From assembly GCA_964427855.1 (NCBI GenBank), contig CAYRVH010000069.1, positions 1 through 14,475 on the forward strand: a stretch of 14,475 bases of DNA, in the 5' to 3' direction. The translations under genes and the position numbers were made by a program. Position 1 is the stretch's first letter. The number at the start of each line of letters is the position of its first letter. Below are positions 6,494 to 14,348 of this stretch, piece by piece. This stretch comes from JAUPKT01 sp964427855. Its GTDB lineage: Bacteria; Desulfobacterota; Desulfomonilia; Desulfomonilales; Desulfomonilaceae. Below the pieces are notes generated by a model that saw nothing but the letters and a program-made list of their open reading frames with translations, did not search any database and was not told the DNA's origin.

Positions 6494-6681
6494 TATTATT
6501 CGGCCATCATTGTGTTTCAATAATTAGTTCTGTAATGCCTAGGCGTTCTGTCAAGTGCTCGGGGCGCGTTGAGGGCATGTGCGCGGCAGGCGGGGGTTGA
6601 CAACCTCAACAGACATGAGCATCGAAATAGTAAAATTATTCGTTGAATCAATAGGTTTGAAGTTGTTCACTATGTAAAGTG

Positions 6682-6697
6682 TGGCATTTCGAGCGCA
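6682..6697 (+). promoter_or_regulatory. Candidate sigma-54-like promoter of the rightward arm
   Basis: TGGCATTTCGAGCGCA keeps the GG-N10-GC spacing and the TGGCA and GCA ends of a sigma-54 site but misses the inner C/G and TT positions. It would start transcription near 6709, a short leader before ATG 6735. No good sigma-70 site was found, since the TTGACA at 6597 has no fitting -10. Confidence 0.25.
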
Positions 6698-6723
6698 GGA
6701 TCGTGTGCAACATCGTCGCAGGC

Positions 6724-6730
6724 AAGGGGT
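6724..6730 (+). promoter_or_regulatory. Ribosome binding site deciding the start at 6735
   Basis: AAGGGGT lies 4-5 nt before ATG 6735. The earlier in-frame GTG at 6681 has no such sequence, so the shorter protein is preferred. Confidence 0.65.
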
Positions 6731-6734
6731 AAAG

Positions 6735-9068
6735 ATGAAGGATCGATCTTACGTCGGAATTTTGCATCCGGAAATAGATCTCGTGTACGTAGCGACGTCG
6801 GTTCCTCGGAGGTGCGGAATAGCAACCTTCACCAAGGATTTGGCTGATGCCATTTCAGCGGAAACGGGTAACGTGCCGTATCGCGTGACAGCCCTGTCTC
6901 ACGCGCATGAATCGCTCGACTACCCGCCCCAAGTAACCTTTGAAATAAGGAAGAACGAAATCCGTGACTATGCTCGAGCCGCCGAATATCTCAACGGCTC
7001 GTCAGCGCAAGTGATCAGTCTGCAGCACGAATTCGGCATATTTGGAGGAGAAGCAGGCAAGTATCTGTCTGTGTTGCTGAGTCATCTCAGAAAGCCGGTC
7101 ATCACCACCTGCCATACCGTGCTGAGCAATCCATCCCCGGAATACCGTCAGTCTTTCGAGAGCGTCATCGACGCCTCCGAAAGACTGGTAGCCATGAGCG
7201 CCAAAGGCGTGCGGCTTCTCCAGTCTGTGTATGGCGTCCCCGAAGACAAGATCGTGCTCATTCACCATGGCGTTCCTGACGTCCCATTCGTGGATTCTAA
7301 TTTTTATAAAGACCAGTTCGGCGTAGAAGGAAGAACCGTCATCCTCACCTTTGGACTGCTCAACCCAAACAAAGGGATCGAGACGGCTTTGAACGCGCTG
7401 TTACCGGTGGTGGAGAGGTTTCCTGACCTTATCTACATTGTATTGGGAGCGACCCACCCGGAGGTTCAACGGGTTTATGGAGAGGAATATCGTTTGTCTT
7501 TGGAAAGGCGGGTGCGAGACCTCCGCTTGGAGGATCACGTAGTTTTCCACAATAGATACGTGGACTTACAGGAACTCATCGAATATATGTGCGCGTGCGA
7601 CATTTACCTTACGCCTTATCATTCGAGAGAGCAAGTCGTATCGGGAACTTTAGCCTACGCCATGGGAATGGGCAAAGCCGTCGTATCCACCCCCTATTGG
7701 TATGCTGAGGAGATGCTGGCAGACAGCAGAGGGGTTCTGGTTGATTTTGGGGATCAAAACGCTCTGTCTGAGGCTCTTGTCGAATTGATAGCTGATCCAG
7801 TGCTGCGCAATAGAATGCGCAAGAGGGCGTACGAGTTCGGGCGGCAGATGATATGGAGGGAAGTGGCCAGACGTTACGTGCAACTGTTTCAGAGCGTAAT
7901 GAGGGAGAGGGAACACAAAGAAGTAAGAGAGGTATGGAAGCCTCGCGTCGCGCCGCAGGCCACCTTGCCCGACATAAAACTGGACCATCTGCTGGTGTTG
8001 TCAGACGACGTCGGCATGCTTCAGCACGCTGCATTTGGCATACCGGACAGGGATCACGGATACAGTTCAGACGACGTTGGACGCTGCTTGGCGGCGTTGA
8101 TGATGTACTACAATCAAACAAAGGGCGACGCGGTGCTCCCTTTGATCCGCACATATATGGCCTTCTTGAAGCATGCACAGATAGAGAACGGTCGCTTCCA
8201 CAACTTCATGGCCTATGACCGTCGTTTCTTGGACGAAGAAGGCGCTGATGACACGCTCGGGCGAGTGATCTGGGGACTGGGGACGGTGGTGAGATGGGGG
8301 CCTACTCAGCGGCTGCGGCACCTGGCTCAAAACATGATGGAAAAATCGCTGCCAAGGCTCGAGGAGATGCAATACCTGAGGGGAAAGGCCTATGCGATGC
8401 TTGGGTTCTATTATCTGTTAGACCGCTTTGCAGGGGCCAGTCGGTTTCGCGGACTCTTGGAAAAATTCGCTGACGATTTGGCGGCGAGCTACCACGCCCA
8501 TCGCGCAGAAGACTGGCGGTGGTTTGAGGACGCCTTGACGTACGGGAATGCGAAGCTCCCGGAGGCGTTATTCCGGGCCTACCAGATTACCCACATAGAC
8601 GACCATTTGACTATTGCATTGGAATCTTTGGACTTCCTCACTTCCGTGCAATGGAACGGCGCATACTTCGAGTTGATCGGCAACGAAGGGTGGTACGTCA
8701 AGGGCGGAACCAAAGCAACTTTTGGCCAGCAGCCAATCGACGCGGGATACCTGGTGGAGGCGTATTTAGCTGCCTATCAGGTAACTGGCCACAGCGCCTA
8801 TCTCGTTCATGCGCAGCATGCCTTCGAATGGTTTCTGGGGAGGAATCGGCTTAACGTTGCCCTCTATGATTTCTCAGACGGCTCAGTAGCGGATGGAATA
8901 GATTCAAGCGGCGTCAGCGCCAATCAAGGCGCAGAATCCCTTATCTCCTTTCTGTTGGCCCTTATCGGCCTTTCTGAGCTGCGTTCTCAGCAGGTCGCAG
9001 GGTCACGTCTGGAAACACTCGAAAAAAAGGATTCCCGGCGCGCTGCTGCGCCTTCGTTTCTGCGATGA
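6735..9068 (+). CDS. GT4 glycosyltransferase fused to a large alpha-helical (toroid-like) domain
   Basis: The product is 777 residues from ATG 6735. Residues about 15-390 are a GT4 GT-B glycosyltransferase: the N-terminal loop SVPRRCGIATF (22-32), LQHEFGIFGGEAG, HHGVPDVPF, LTFGLLNPNKGIETAL, and a C-terminal motif REQVVSGTLAYAMGMGKAVV starting at residue 298. The first Glu (299) of the usual EX7E motif is kept, but the second is not. Residues about 415-757 are helical and carry DVGMLQHAAFGIPDRDHGY (425-443), TYGNAKLPEALFRAY near 600, QQPIDAGYLVEAYLAAY near 665 and NQGAESLISFLLAL near 735. This helix-pair pattern with acidic residues at helix ends resembles (alpha/alpha)6-toroid enzymes such as six-hairpin glycosidases; activity is unproven. 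There is no signal peptide. First gene of the rightward arm; the next gene follows after 160 bases. Confidence 0.85.
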   Translation: MKDRSYVGILHPEIDLVYVATSVPRRCGIATFTKDLADAISAETGNVPYRVTALSHAHESLDYPPQVTFEIRKNEIRDYARAAEYLNGSSAQVISLQHEFGIFGGEAGKYLSVLLSHLRKPVITTCHTVLSNPSPEYRQSFESVIDASERLVAMSAKGVRLLQSVYGVPEDKIVLIHHGVPDVPFVDSNFYKDQFGVEGRTVILTFGLLNPNKGIETALNALLPVVERFPDLIYIVLGATHPEVQRVYGEEYRLSLERRVRDLRLEDHVVFHNRYVDLQELIEYMCACDIYLTPYHSREQVVSGTLAYAMGMGKAVVSTPYWYAEEMLADSRGVLVDFGDQNALSEALVELIADPVLRNRMRKRAYEFGRQMIWREVARRYVQLFQSVMREREHKEVREVWKPRVAPQATLPDIKLDHLLVLSDDVGMLQHAAFGIPDRDHGYSSDDVGRCLAALMMYYNQTKGDAVLPLIRTYMAFLKHAQIENGRFHNFMAYDRRFLDEEGADDTLGRVIWGLGTVVRWGPTQRLRHLAQNMMEKSLPRLEEMQYLRGKAYAMLGFYYLLDRFAGASRFRGLLEKFADDLAASYHAHRAEDWRWFEDALTYGNAKLPEALFRAYQITHIDDHLTIALESLDFLTSVQWNGAYFELIGNEGWYVKGGTKATFGQQPIDAGYLVEAYLAAYQVTGHSAYLVHAQHAFEWFLGRNRLNVALYDFSDGSVADGIDSSGVSANQGAESLISFLLALIGLSELRSQQVAGSRLETLEKKDSRRAAAPSFLR

Positions 9069-9228
9069 ACCACACTTGAAATCTAATACCCGGTGGGTTA
9101 CACATTCGTCTTCGATGCAACGATGGCGAGCGTGACATGGGCCTATTAATGGCGGGCTCCAGTTATCGTCGAGGCGCCAGCTGACCGTCTCGGCCAAAAT
9201 TACCTTTTGGACTATTGAGGATGACAGC

Positions 9229-10461
9229 GTGAGCAACCTGCAACCAATTGTGATGATATCGAGCTATCCCCCACGGCTTTGCGGCATTGCCACCTTTGCT
9301 GAAGAAGCCCGGGAATTTATCCGCAAAGCTAATCCCGAAAGAGAGGTATATGTCATCTCTCATATTGACGGACAAGGGCATGGGGTCTTTCCTCTCATCG
9401 ATATGACCCGCCGTGATTGGTGGGTCCCGGTGGTGGACAAGGTGCGGGAGCTGCGTCCCTACGCAGTGCACCTAGAACACGAATACGGTCTGTACAACTA
9501 CATCGATGCGCGTGGCCAAGGGGACGGGAACGAGGGTTTTTTGAGCCTTTTGAGCTCGCTGAGCGCATATCCAACTGTGGTGGAACCTCACACTGTACAT
9601 GGCAGACTGACGGAGTTCGAGGCTAATTTCGTGTATCAAATGTGCCAGAGGGCGGACATTGTATTGCTGAAGTGCCATTATCAGAAGTGGCGCCTCGATT
9701 GGAACTTTGCAGGCCGCGTGTGGAAGACGCCTCGCAATATTATGGTGGTTCCCCACGGAGCGCGGCCGGATCGACGATGGGGCATAGAAGACATTCCTCG
9801 CTTGAGAACGGAAATCGGTTTAGACCGATTTCCTTACCTGAGCGAGCACATCATAGGATTGGTGGGATGGATTCAATCCAACAAACGCTGGGACATCTTG
9901 ACCTCGATGTGGGAGGAAATCCACGACGCGATTCTCCGAGAATCAGGCCAAGAGTGGAGTCTTCTGGCGGCCGGGTCCATGCGCGACCCGAACGACCTCA
10001 AAGAGTATCAGCAATATCGCCACCAGGTAGAGGTTCTTGAGCAAAAGGGTTTGGCAGGATATTTCGAGTTCATTCCTCGAGGCGAGATATATTACAAAGT
10101 CATGGCCGTGTGTGATTTTAGCGTGCTCCCATCCAGTGACGAAACTCAGTCCGGCACGCTCGCGCGAATCATCGCGCTCAACAAACCGTTCATTACAACC
10201 GCCCCGATGGAAGGACTCACGGCTCAGGCCCTGGAAAGCGGGGGCGGACTTCTTTTCACCACGAAAAGGATGCTGCGAGACCAAGTCATTCGAATGGCGT
10301 GCGACGAAGAACTCAGGCTGCGGCTGGGTGACAGGTTAAAAAAATATCTCGATGAGGTCGTCTCGTGGGAAGTTGTGGCGAGGCAATACAATGAGGCTTA
10401 TGCCTTGGCAAATGAGGCGGTAAGGTCTGGCAAGCCAATTGAGCTGCCGCTGGAGTTCTAA
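9229..10461 (+). CDS. GT4-like glycosyltransferase
   Basis: The product is 410 residues from a GTG start at 9229, with TTGAGG (9215-9220) 8 nt upstream; the nearby ATG at 9221 is out of frame and stops after three codons. The N-terminal loop SYPPRLCGIATF is clearly related to SVPRRCGIATF of the preceding gene. Next come LEHEYGLYNY, VEPHTVHGRL, VPHGARPDRRW, GLVGWIQSNKRW and SSDETQSGTLARIIALNKPF (302-321). Glu305 and SGTLA align with the preceding GT4; the second acidic residue of EX7E is replaced by Arg, so donor binding is unusual or activity is altered. The family uses nucleotide sugars such as GDP-Man or UDP-Glc in the cytoplasm. The GH130 gene starts 26 nt downstream, so the two are probably co-transcribed. 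The 160-bp gap before this gene shows no clear promoter or terminator. Confidence 0.85.
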   Translation: MSNLQPIVMISSYPPRLCGIATFAEEAREFIRKANPEREVYVISHIDGQGHGVFPLIDMTRRDWWVPVVDKVRELRPYAVHLEHEYGLYNYIDARGQGDGNEGFLSLLSSLSAYPTVVEPHTVHGRLTEFEANFVYQMCQRADIVLLKCHYQKWRLDWNFAGRVWKTPRNIMVVPHGARPDRRWGIEDIPRLRTEIGLDRFPYLSEHIIGLVGWIQSNKRWDILTSMWEEIHDAILRESGQEWSLLAAGSMRDPNDLKEYQQYRHQVEVLEQKGLAGYFEFIPRGEIYYKVMAVCDFSVLPSSDETQSGTLARIIALNKPFITTAPMEGLTAQALESGGGLLFTTKRMLRDQVIRMACDEELRLRLGDRLKKYLDEVVSWEVVARQYNEAYALANEAVRSGKPIELPLEF

Positions 10462-10486
10462 ACACGGGTTTCATGGGCTCTTCGTC

Positions 10487-11440
10487 ATGAAAGAGTATGA
10501 ATTGGACGAGCTTTTTCAAAGGCATCCCAAAAATCCTATATTGACTTCAAAAGACTGGCCTTATTCGGTCAATTCTGTGTTCAATCCGGCCGCGGCCGTG
10601 GTCGGGGGCGAGGTTGTCCTCCTGGTTCGAGTGGAGGAAAAAACGGGTCTTTCCCACCTGTGCTCGGCGCGGAGCGCGAACGGGATTGACGGATGGCACA
10701 TAGAGCCTACCCCTTCGTTGTTGCCGTCGCCGCGTACACATCCAGAAGAGATGTGGGGCATCGAAGACCCTCGGGCCACCTGGTTGGAAGACATGGGTAG
10801 ATGGGTGATCGCATACACCGCATACTCCGAAGTAGGGCCATTGGTCTCGCTCGCGCTCACAGACGACTTTCGATCCTTTCAACGCCTCGGTCCTGTCATG
10901 CCTCCGGAAGACAAAGATGCTGCACTGTTTCCAGTAAAGTTTCGTGGAAGATATGCGATGCTGCATAGACCGGTGTGCGCGTTTCCAGGGGCTCAGAAGC
11001 ACATTTGGATATCCTTCTCGCCGGATCTGCTTCATTGGGGCGACCACCGAGTGGTGATACCAGCCCGACGCGGCGGGTGGTGGGACGCCAATAAAGTAGG
11101 CGTGTCGGCCCCGCCATTACGCACTTCAAAGGGGTGGTTGATTTTATATCATGGCGTACGAGATACGGCGGCCGGCTGCCTCTACCGGCTTGGATTGGCT
11201 TTGCTCGACGGGGATGATCCAACGCGTTTAATAAGAAGGACTGAGGGCTGGATTTTTGGCCCCCGCGAGAGTTATGAAACAGTGGGAGATGTGGGAAATG
11301 TTGTATTCCCGTGCGGTTGGATTCTCAAGGGGGAGGATCTTCTTTGCTACTATGGCGCTGCGGACTCTTGCATAGCCGTTGCTTCTGCGAAGTTGGCTGA
11401 TGTGCTGGCTTTTATTGAGACTTGTCCTCTCGTCGAATGA
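10487..11440 (+). CDS. GH130-family mannoside phosphorylase-like enzyme (copy 2)
   Basis: ATG 10487 gives 317 residues; the frame is open further upstream to 10439 but that would overlap the GT4 gene. Upstream of this ATG I see no good ribosome binding site, which suggests coupling to the preceding gene. GH130 landmarks: SVFNPAAAV (30-38), GIEDPRAT (91-98) with Asp94 as expected acid catalyst, MLHRPV (158-163), SPDLLHWG (178-185) and NKVGVSAPPLRTSKGWLILY (202-221) with Lys203 and His222. Arg161, Lys203 and His222 match the phosphate-binding set, so reversible phosphorolysis to Man-1-P is favoured. It differs clearly from copy 1: KVGVSAPPLRT replaces KIGPGAPPIET, and FNPAAA replaces HNAGAI. 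A different linkage or acceptor is therefore likely. No signal peptide; cytoplasmic. Confidence 0.87.
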   Translation: MKEYELDELFQRHPKNPILTSKDWPYSVNSVFNPAAAVVGGEVVLLVRVEEKTGLSHLCSARSANGIDGWHIEPTPSLLPSPRTHPEEMWGIEDPRATWLEDMGRWVIAYTAYSEVGPLVSLALTDDFRSFQRLGPVMPPEDKDAALFPVKFRGRYAMLHRPVCAFPGAQKHIWISFSPDLLHWGDHRVVIPARRGGWWDANKVGVSAPPLRTSKGWLILYHGVRDTAAGCLYRLGLALLDGDDPTRLIRRTEGWIFGPRESYETVGDVGNVVFPCGWILKGEDLLCYYGAADSCIAVASAKLADVLAFIETCPLVE

Positions 11441-11455
11441 TTTGGAGGCGAGAGG
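11426..11455 (+). terminator. Hairpin spanning the stop codon of the second GH130 gene
   Basis: CCTCTCGTC (11426-11434) pairs with GGCGAGAGG (11447-11455), 9 bp with one G-T wobble; the TGA stop (11438-11440) is in the loop. There is no T-run directly after it, so it may stabilise the 3' end rather than terminate. A T9 run lies about 50 nt further on (around 11502-11511) beside an AT-rich palindrome with AAAAAAT and ATTTTTT arms. Confidence 0.3.
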
Positions 11456-11636
11456 GGGTGTTGCGCGGTTTATTCTCTCTCTAAAAAATAGTGAATTGCG
11501 AATTTTTTTTTGTTATTGTCCTTATTTGACAATTTGACATCGTAATATGCCCCTACCTGAGTCGCGCCTTTTGTGATGATGAGAAAGTCGCGACGAATTA
11601 ACTGAAAGACGTAATGAGGGCGGTCTTTATGTGAGG

Positions 11637-11642
11637 GGAAGG
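11637..11642 (+). promoter_or_regulatory. Ribosome binding site deciding the start at 11649
   Basis: GGAAGG ends 6 nt before ATG 11649. An in-frame GTG at 11631 overlaps this site and lacks its own, so ATG 11649 is preferred; this also gives a clean signal peptide. Confidence 0.65.
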
Positions 11643-11648
11643 TGCGAG

Positions 11649-14348
11649 ATGATGACGGCAAAGATCATGAAGTATGTGTGCTTGCTGATCGGGGTTTTTG
11701 TCTTTGTAGTCCCTTCCGTCTTTGCGGGGCTTTTGGAGGAAGAGCTCCTGGAAGCCTCCGTGAAAGGAGATGCGGACCGAGCAGCCTCGTTGATAAGAAA
11801 AGGCGCAAATGTCAATGTGCGCGACTCCGAGGGCCAAACACCATTGATCAGAGCGTCTGCAAACGGCCATGACAAGACGGTCGTCGAACTGCTGAGCTCC
11901 GGAGCTCATATTCAACTTTCCGACAAAGAGGGCAGAACAGCCTTGATCGAGGCCGCGAGAAATAACCGACCTGGTGCAGCTGCCTTGCTCTTGGAAAAGG
12001 GGGCTAATGTTCATACGAAGGACGCCTTTGGCCGCGATGCGTTGATGTACGCGTGTAGGGTAGGGTCGCAAGAAATAGTGTCGAGACTTGTCCAATGGGG
12101 AGCGAATCTCAATGTATCAGACAAGAACAACGACACCGGCATCATCATCGCATGCAAACAAGGTCACGCTCCTCTTGTTTCTTATTTGCTGCAGGCAGGC
12201 GCACAAGTCCCCGCCGAGGGCAAACTCGGGTCGCAACTGCTCAAAGCTTGTATGGGAGGAGACCTCAAGAGGGTTAAAACACTGCTCGAGCAAGGCGCTG
12301 ACCCCGACTCCAAGTCTCGAAACGGCAATTGCTCTGCGGCCTTTCTCGCATCATGTCTGGGATACGCCGAGGTGCTGGACGCGCTCCTTGAGAAAAAGGC
12401 GCGTGTCACGATGAAAGGCGATACCAAACAGGTTTTTCCACCATTCATCTATGCCGCGAAAAATGGACACCTGCGTGTGTTGGAAAAACTTGTACGGGAG
12501 AAGATGGACCTCAACAGTCGAGACGACGATGGGGATACCGCCCTTACGTTGGCAGCCGAAAAAGGCAATGTTGACGTCATAGGTTTTCTGACCTCCCACG
12601 GCGCCAACGTTAATATCGCAAACAAATCAGGGGAGTCGCCGCTCCTTTTGGCCGCGGAGAACGGTCATGAAGAAGCCGTCCGATCTCTGCTTGAAAAGAA
12701 AGCAAATCCGAATGCCAGGGACAGGCAGGGAAGGACCCCGCTCATCGCGGCGTCAGGCGTCGGCAATAGTGATATAGTAATTGCCTTGCTAGAGAAAGGC
12801 GCGGATGTCGATGCGGCGGACGAAAAGGGTAAGACCGCGGTCGTAGAAGCGGTAAGCCATGGACATCTCGAAATCCTGAACCTCCTATTGGACAAAGGGG
12901 CAAAGCCTGACAAGCAGATGCGGGAGAATGGATGGACCGCCTTGCTCGAAGCAACGAAATATAACAAGATTGAGGAGGCCAGGGCCCTCCTGAATCATGG
13001 CGCATCGCCCGATCTCAAGGATCGGAAAGGCTCTGGGCCGCTCCATTACGCGGCTGCGAGGAACTTCAAAGAGATTTTGAGTCTTCTATTGGATAGCGGC
13101 GCCGCGAGGGACCTGAGGGATTCCGATGGTTGGACGCCCTTGATAGCCGCCGCCTCCAACGGACATCAAGAAAGCGTGTCTCTCCTCATACAGGCGGGCG
13201 CGGACGTCAATGCGAAGACGAAAAAAGGCATATCCGCCCTGATGCTTGCCTCCTACGAAGGTTATCTACCGGTGGTCGAACTCCTGTGGGAGCATGGCGC
13301 CGATATAAATGCCGAGGACAACCAAGGAAGAAGCGCCCTATTTTACACGGCAGCAGTGAACCGCGTGATCGTTGCCAAGCTATTGTTGGGAAAAGGGGCT
13401 TTGCCTGATTTGAAAGACAAAGAAGGCATTACGCCCCTTATGGTCGCAGTCAGCAACGGGCACATCGATTTTATAAAGCTGCTGCTCAAAAACGGCGCAG
13501 ATGTGCATACCAAGGTCAGAAATGTGGGGACCGTGCTTCAACTGGCGGAAAAATTAGGAAAACCCGAAGTCGTGGAGATATTGACGCGATATGTGGCAAC
13601 CGGCGTAGCCGCAGTGGAAAGCCCAGAAGACAAGGGGGGGTTCCTTGGCGTTGACATACGAGATGTCAAAGAAAAGGATTTCAAGGGATTGCGACTCTTT
13701 GGTCAAGGCGGCGCCTTCGTGTTCCGGGTGCTTCGCTATTCACCGGCGTGGAAGGCTGGAGTCCAGCCGGGGGACGTCATCCTGAAATGCAATGATATAG
13801 AAATAGGGTCGGCGATGAGGTTGAAGAACTTGGTCCAAAGCTATGCCCCAGGCAAATCGGTAGCGTTGGTTATCTGGCGTGAAGGCCGCATGGTCAACTT
13901 AACCGCTGAGATTGGGAAAGCAGCCGGCGAGTCCTCCGAAGAGGTGTACGCAGCAAAAGAGGCCCCCAAAATGACCATGGCAGACCTCGTGCGGCGTCTC
14001 GACGCGGTACCGGGCGATGAGCTTGTCGAAAAACCGCCTACGCAGCTTCCCAACGACCGACGATACTTCGTCCTGAGTGGAGTGGTCGAGACGAGAGAAG
14101 GCGACATTGTTGTCTGCAAGCCTCAGGCTGGCGAGCTCTCGGGAGGGAAAACTGTCTTGGGCGGCAAATGGGCCTTTAATACCAAGGCCATACGCGATTA
14201 CGTGCCTCGCGTGAACCAAGAAGTTGAAGTGATAGGCAAGATTGGCGCCGTTATCAAAGGACAGCTCGTCATAGGCGCGCCGGTCCATGTGGCAGTGCTG
14301 GATGCTGAGTACGTCATGGCTGATGGAAAATTGTATGAAAAAAAGTAG
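11649..14348 (+). CDS. Exported ankyrin-repeat protein with PDZ domain
   Basis: The product is 899 residues. Residues 1-26 form a Sec signal peptide: Lys-containing start, hydrophobic core CLLIGVFVFVVP, and a VFA|G cleavage site. Residues about 30-655 contain some 19 ankyrin repeats of about 33 residues. They follow the pattern G-TPLI-AA-NGH--VV-LLL--GA-VN--D, with weaker copies at repeats 5-8 and a capping repeat at the end. Residues about 662-756 are a PDZ domain: GGFLGVDIRDV carboxylate-binding loop, FRVLRYSPAWKAGVQPGDVI, and APGKSVALVIWREGR. Residues about 800-890 form a beta-rich C-terminal domain that I cannot name. No protease domain is attached, unlike DegP-type PDZ proteins. It probably acts as a periplasmic or surface scaffold binding protein C-termini. 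The neighbouring glycan genes end 208 bases upstream and an AT-rich gap intervenes, so a functional link is not shown. Confidence 0.88.
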   Translation: MMTAKIMKYVCLLIGVFVFVVPSVFAGLLEEELLEASVKGDADRAASLIRKGANVNVRDSEGQTPLIRASANGHDKTVVELLSSGAHIQLSDKEGRTALIEAARNNRPGAAALLLEKGANVHTKDAFGRDALMYACRVGSQEIVSRLVQWGANLNVSDKNNDTGIIIACKQGHAPLVSYLLQAGAQVPAEGKLGSQLLKACMGGDLKRVKTLLEQGADPDSKSRNGNCSAAFLASCLGYAEVLDALLEKKARVTMKGDTKQVFPPFIYAAKNGHLRVLEKLVREKMDLNSRDDDGDTALTLAAEKGNVDVIGFLTSHGANVNIANKSGESPLLLAAENGHEEAVRSLLEKKANPNARDRQGRTPLIAASGVGNSDIVIALLEKGADVDAADEKGKTAVVEAVSHGHLEILNLLLDKGAKPDKQMRENGWTALLEATKYNKIEEARALLNHGASPDLKDRKGSGPLHYAAARNFKEILSLLLDSGAARDLRDSDGWTPLIAAASNGHQESVSLLIQAGADVNAKTKKGISALMLASYEGYLPVVELLWEHGADINAEDNQGRSALFYTAAVNRVIVAKLLLGKGALPDLKDKEGITPLMVAVSNGHIDFIKLLLKNGADVHTKVRNVGTVLQLAEKLGKPEVVEILTRYVATGVAAVESPEDKGGFLGVDIRDVKEKDFKGLRLFGQGGAFVFRVLRYSPAWKAGVQPGDVILKCNDIEIGSAMRLKNLVQSYAPGKSVALVIWREGRMVNLTAEIGKAAGESSEEVYAAKEAPKMTMADLVRRLDAVPGDELVEKPPTQLPNDRRYFVLSGVVETREGDIVVCKPQAGELSGGKTVLGGKWAFNTKAIRDYVPRVNQEVEVIGKIGAVIKGQLVIGAPVHVAVLDAEYVMADGKLYEKK

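Larger units (their letters stand above)
6426..6734. other. Divergent intergenic region between the two arms of the glycan cluster
   Basis: This 309-bp gap holds the control region for both arms. Leftwards there is a strong TATAAT. Rightwards there is a candidate GG-N10-GC site near 6682. In the middle, GTTGAGG (6568-6574) and CCTCAAC (6604-6610) form a perfect 7-bp inverted repeat, and GGTTGACAACC (6595-6605) is a palindrome overlapping its right arm, so two hairpins or operator arrangements are mutually exclusive. No convincing gene lies here. Confidence 0.6.

Noticed and set aside
6597..6602. TTGACA as a -35 box for the rightward arm
   Set aside because: No -10-like hexamer lies 16-18 nt downstream, and the word is part of the GGTTGACAACC palindrome.
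6681..6734. GTG start adding 18 residues to the 777-aa protein
   Set aside because: It has no ribosome binding site; ATG 6735 has AAGGGGT.
7609..8178. 189-aa minus-strand ORF
   Set aside because: It is antisense to the GT4-helical fusion gene and has no domain.
9037..9060. GGCGC-GCTGCT-GCGCC hairpin with a following TTCGTTTC as terminator of the 777-aa gene
   Set aside because: It lies inside the coding end, has a short stem and an interrupted T-tract.
11526..11548. TTGACA plus TAATAT as a promoter for the ankyrin gene
   Set aside because: The spacing is only 11 nt; the second TTGACA at 11534 does not fit either.
11700..13600. Periodic sequence of about 99 bases considered as DNA repeat or CRISPR-like array
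   Set aside because: The periodicity is at protein level (ankyrin repeats); the nucleotide copies are too diverged for a DNA repeat and there are no spacers.
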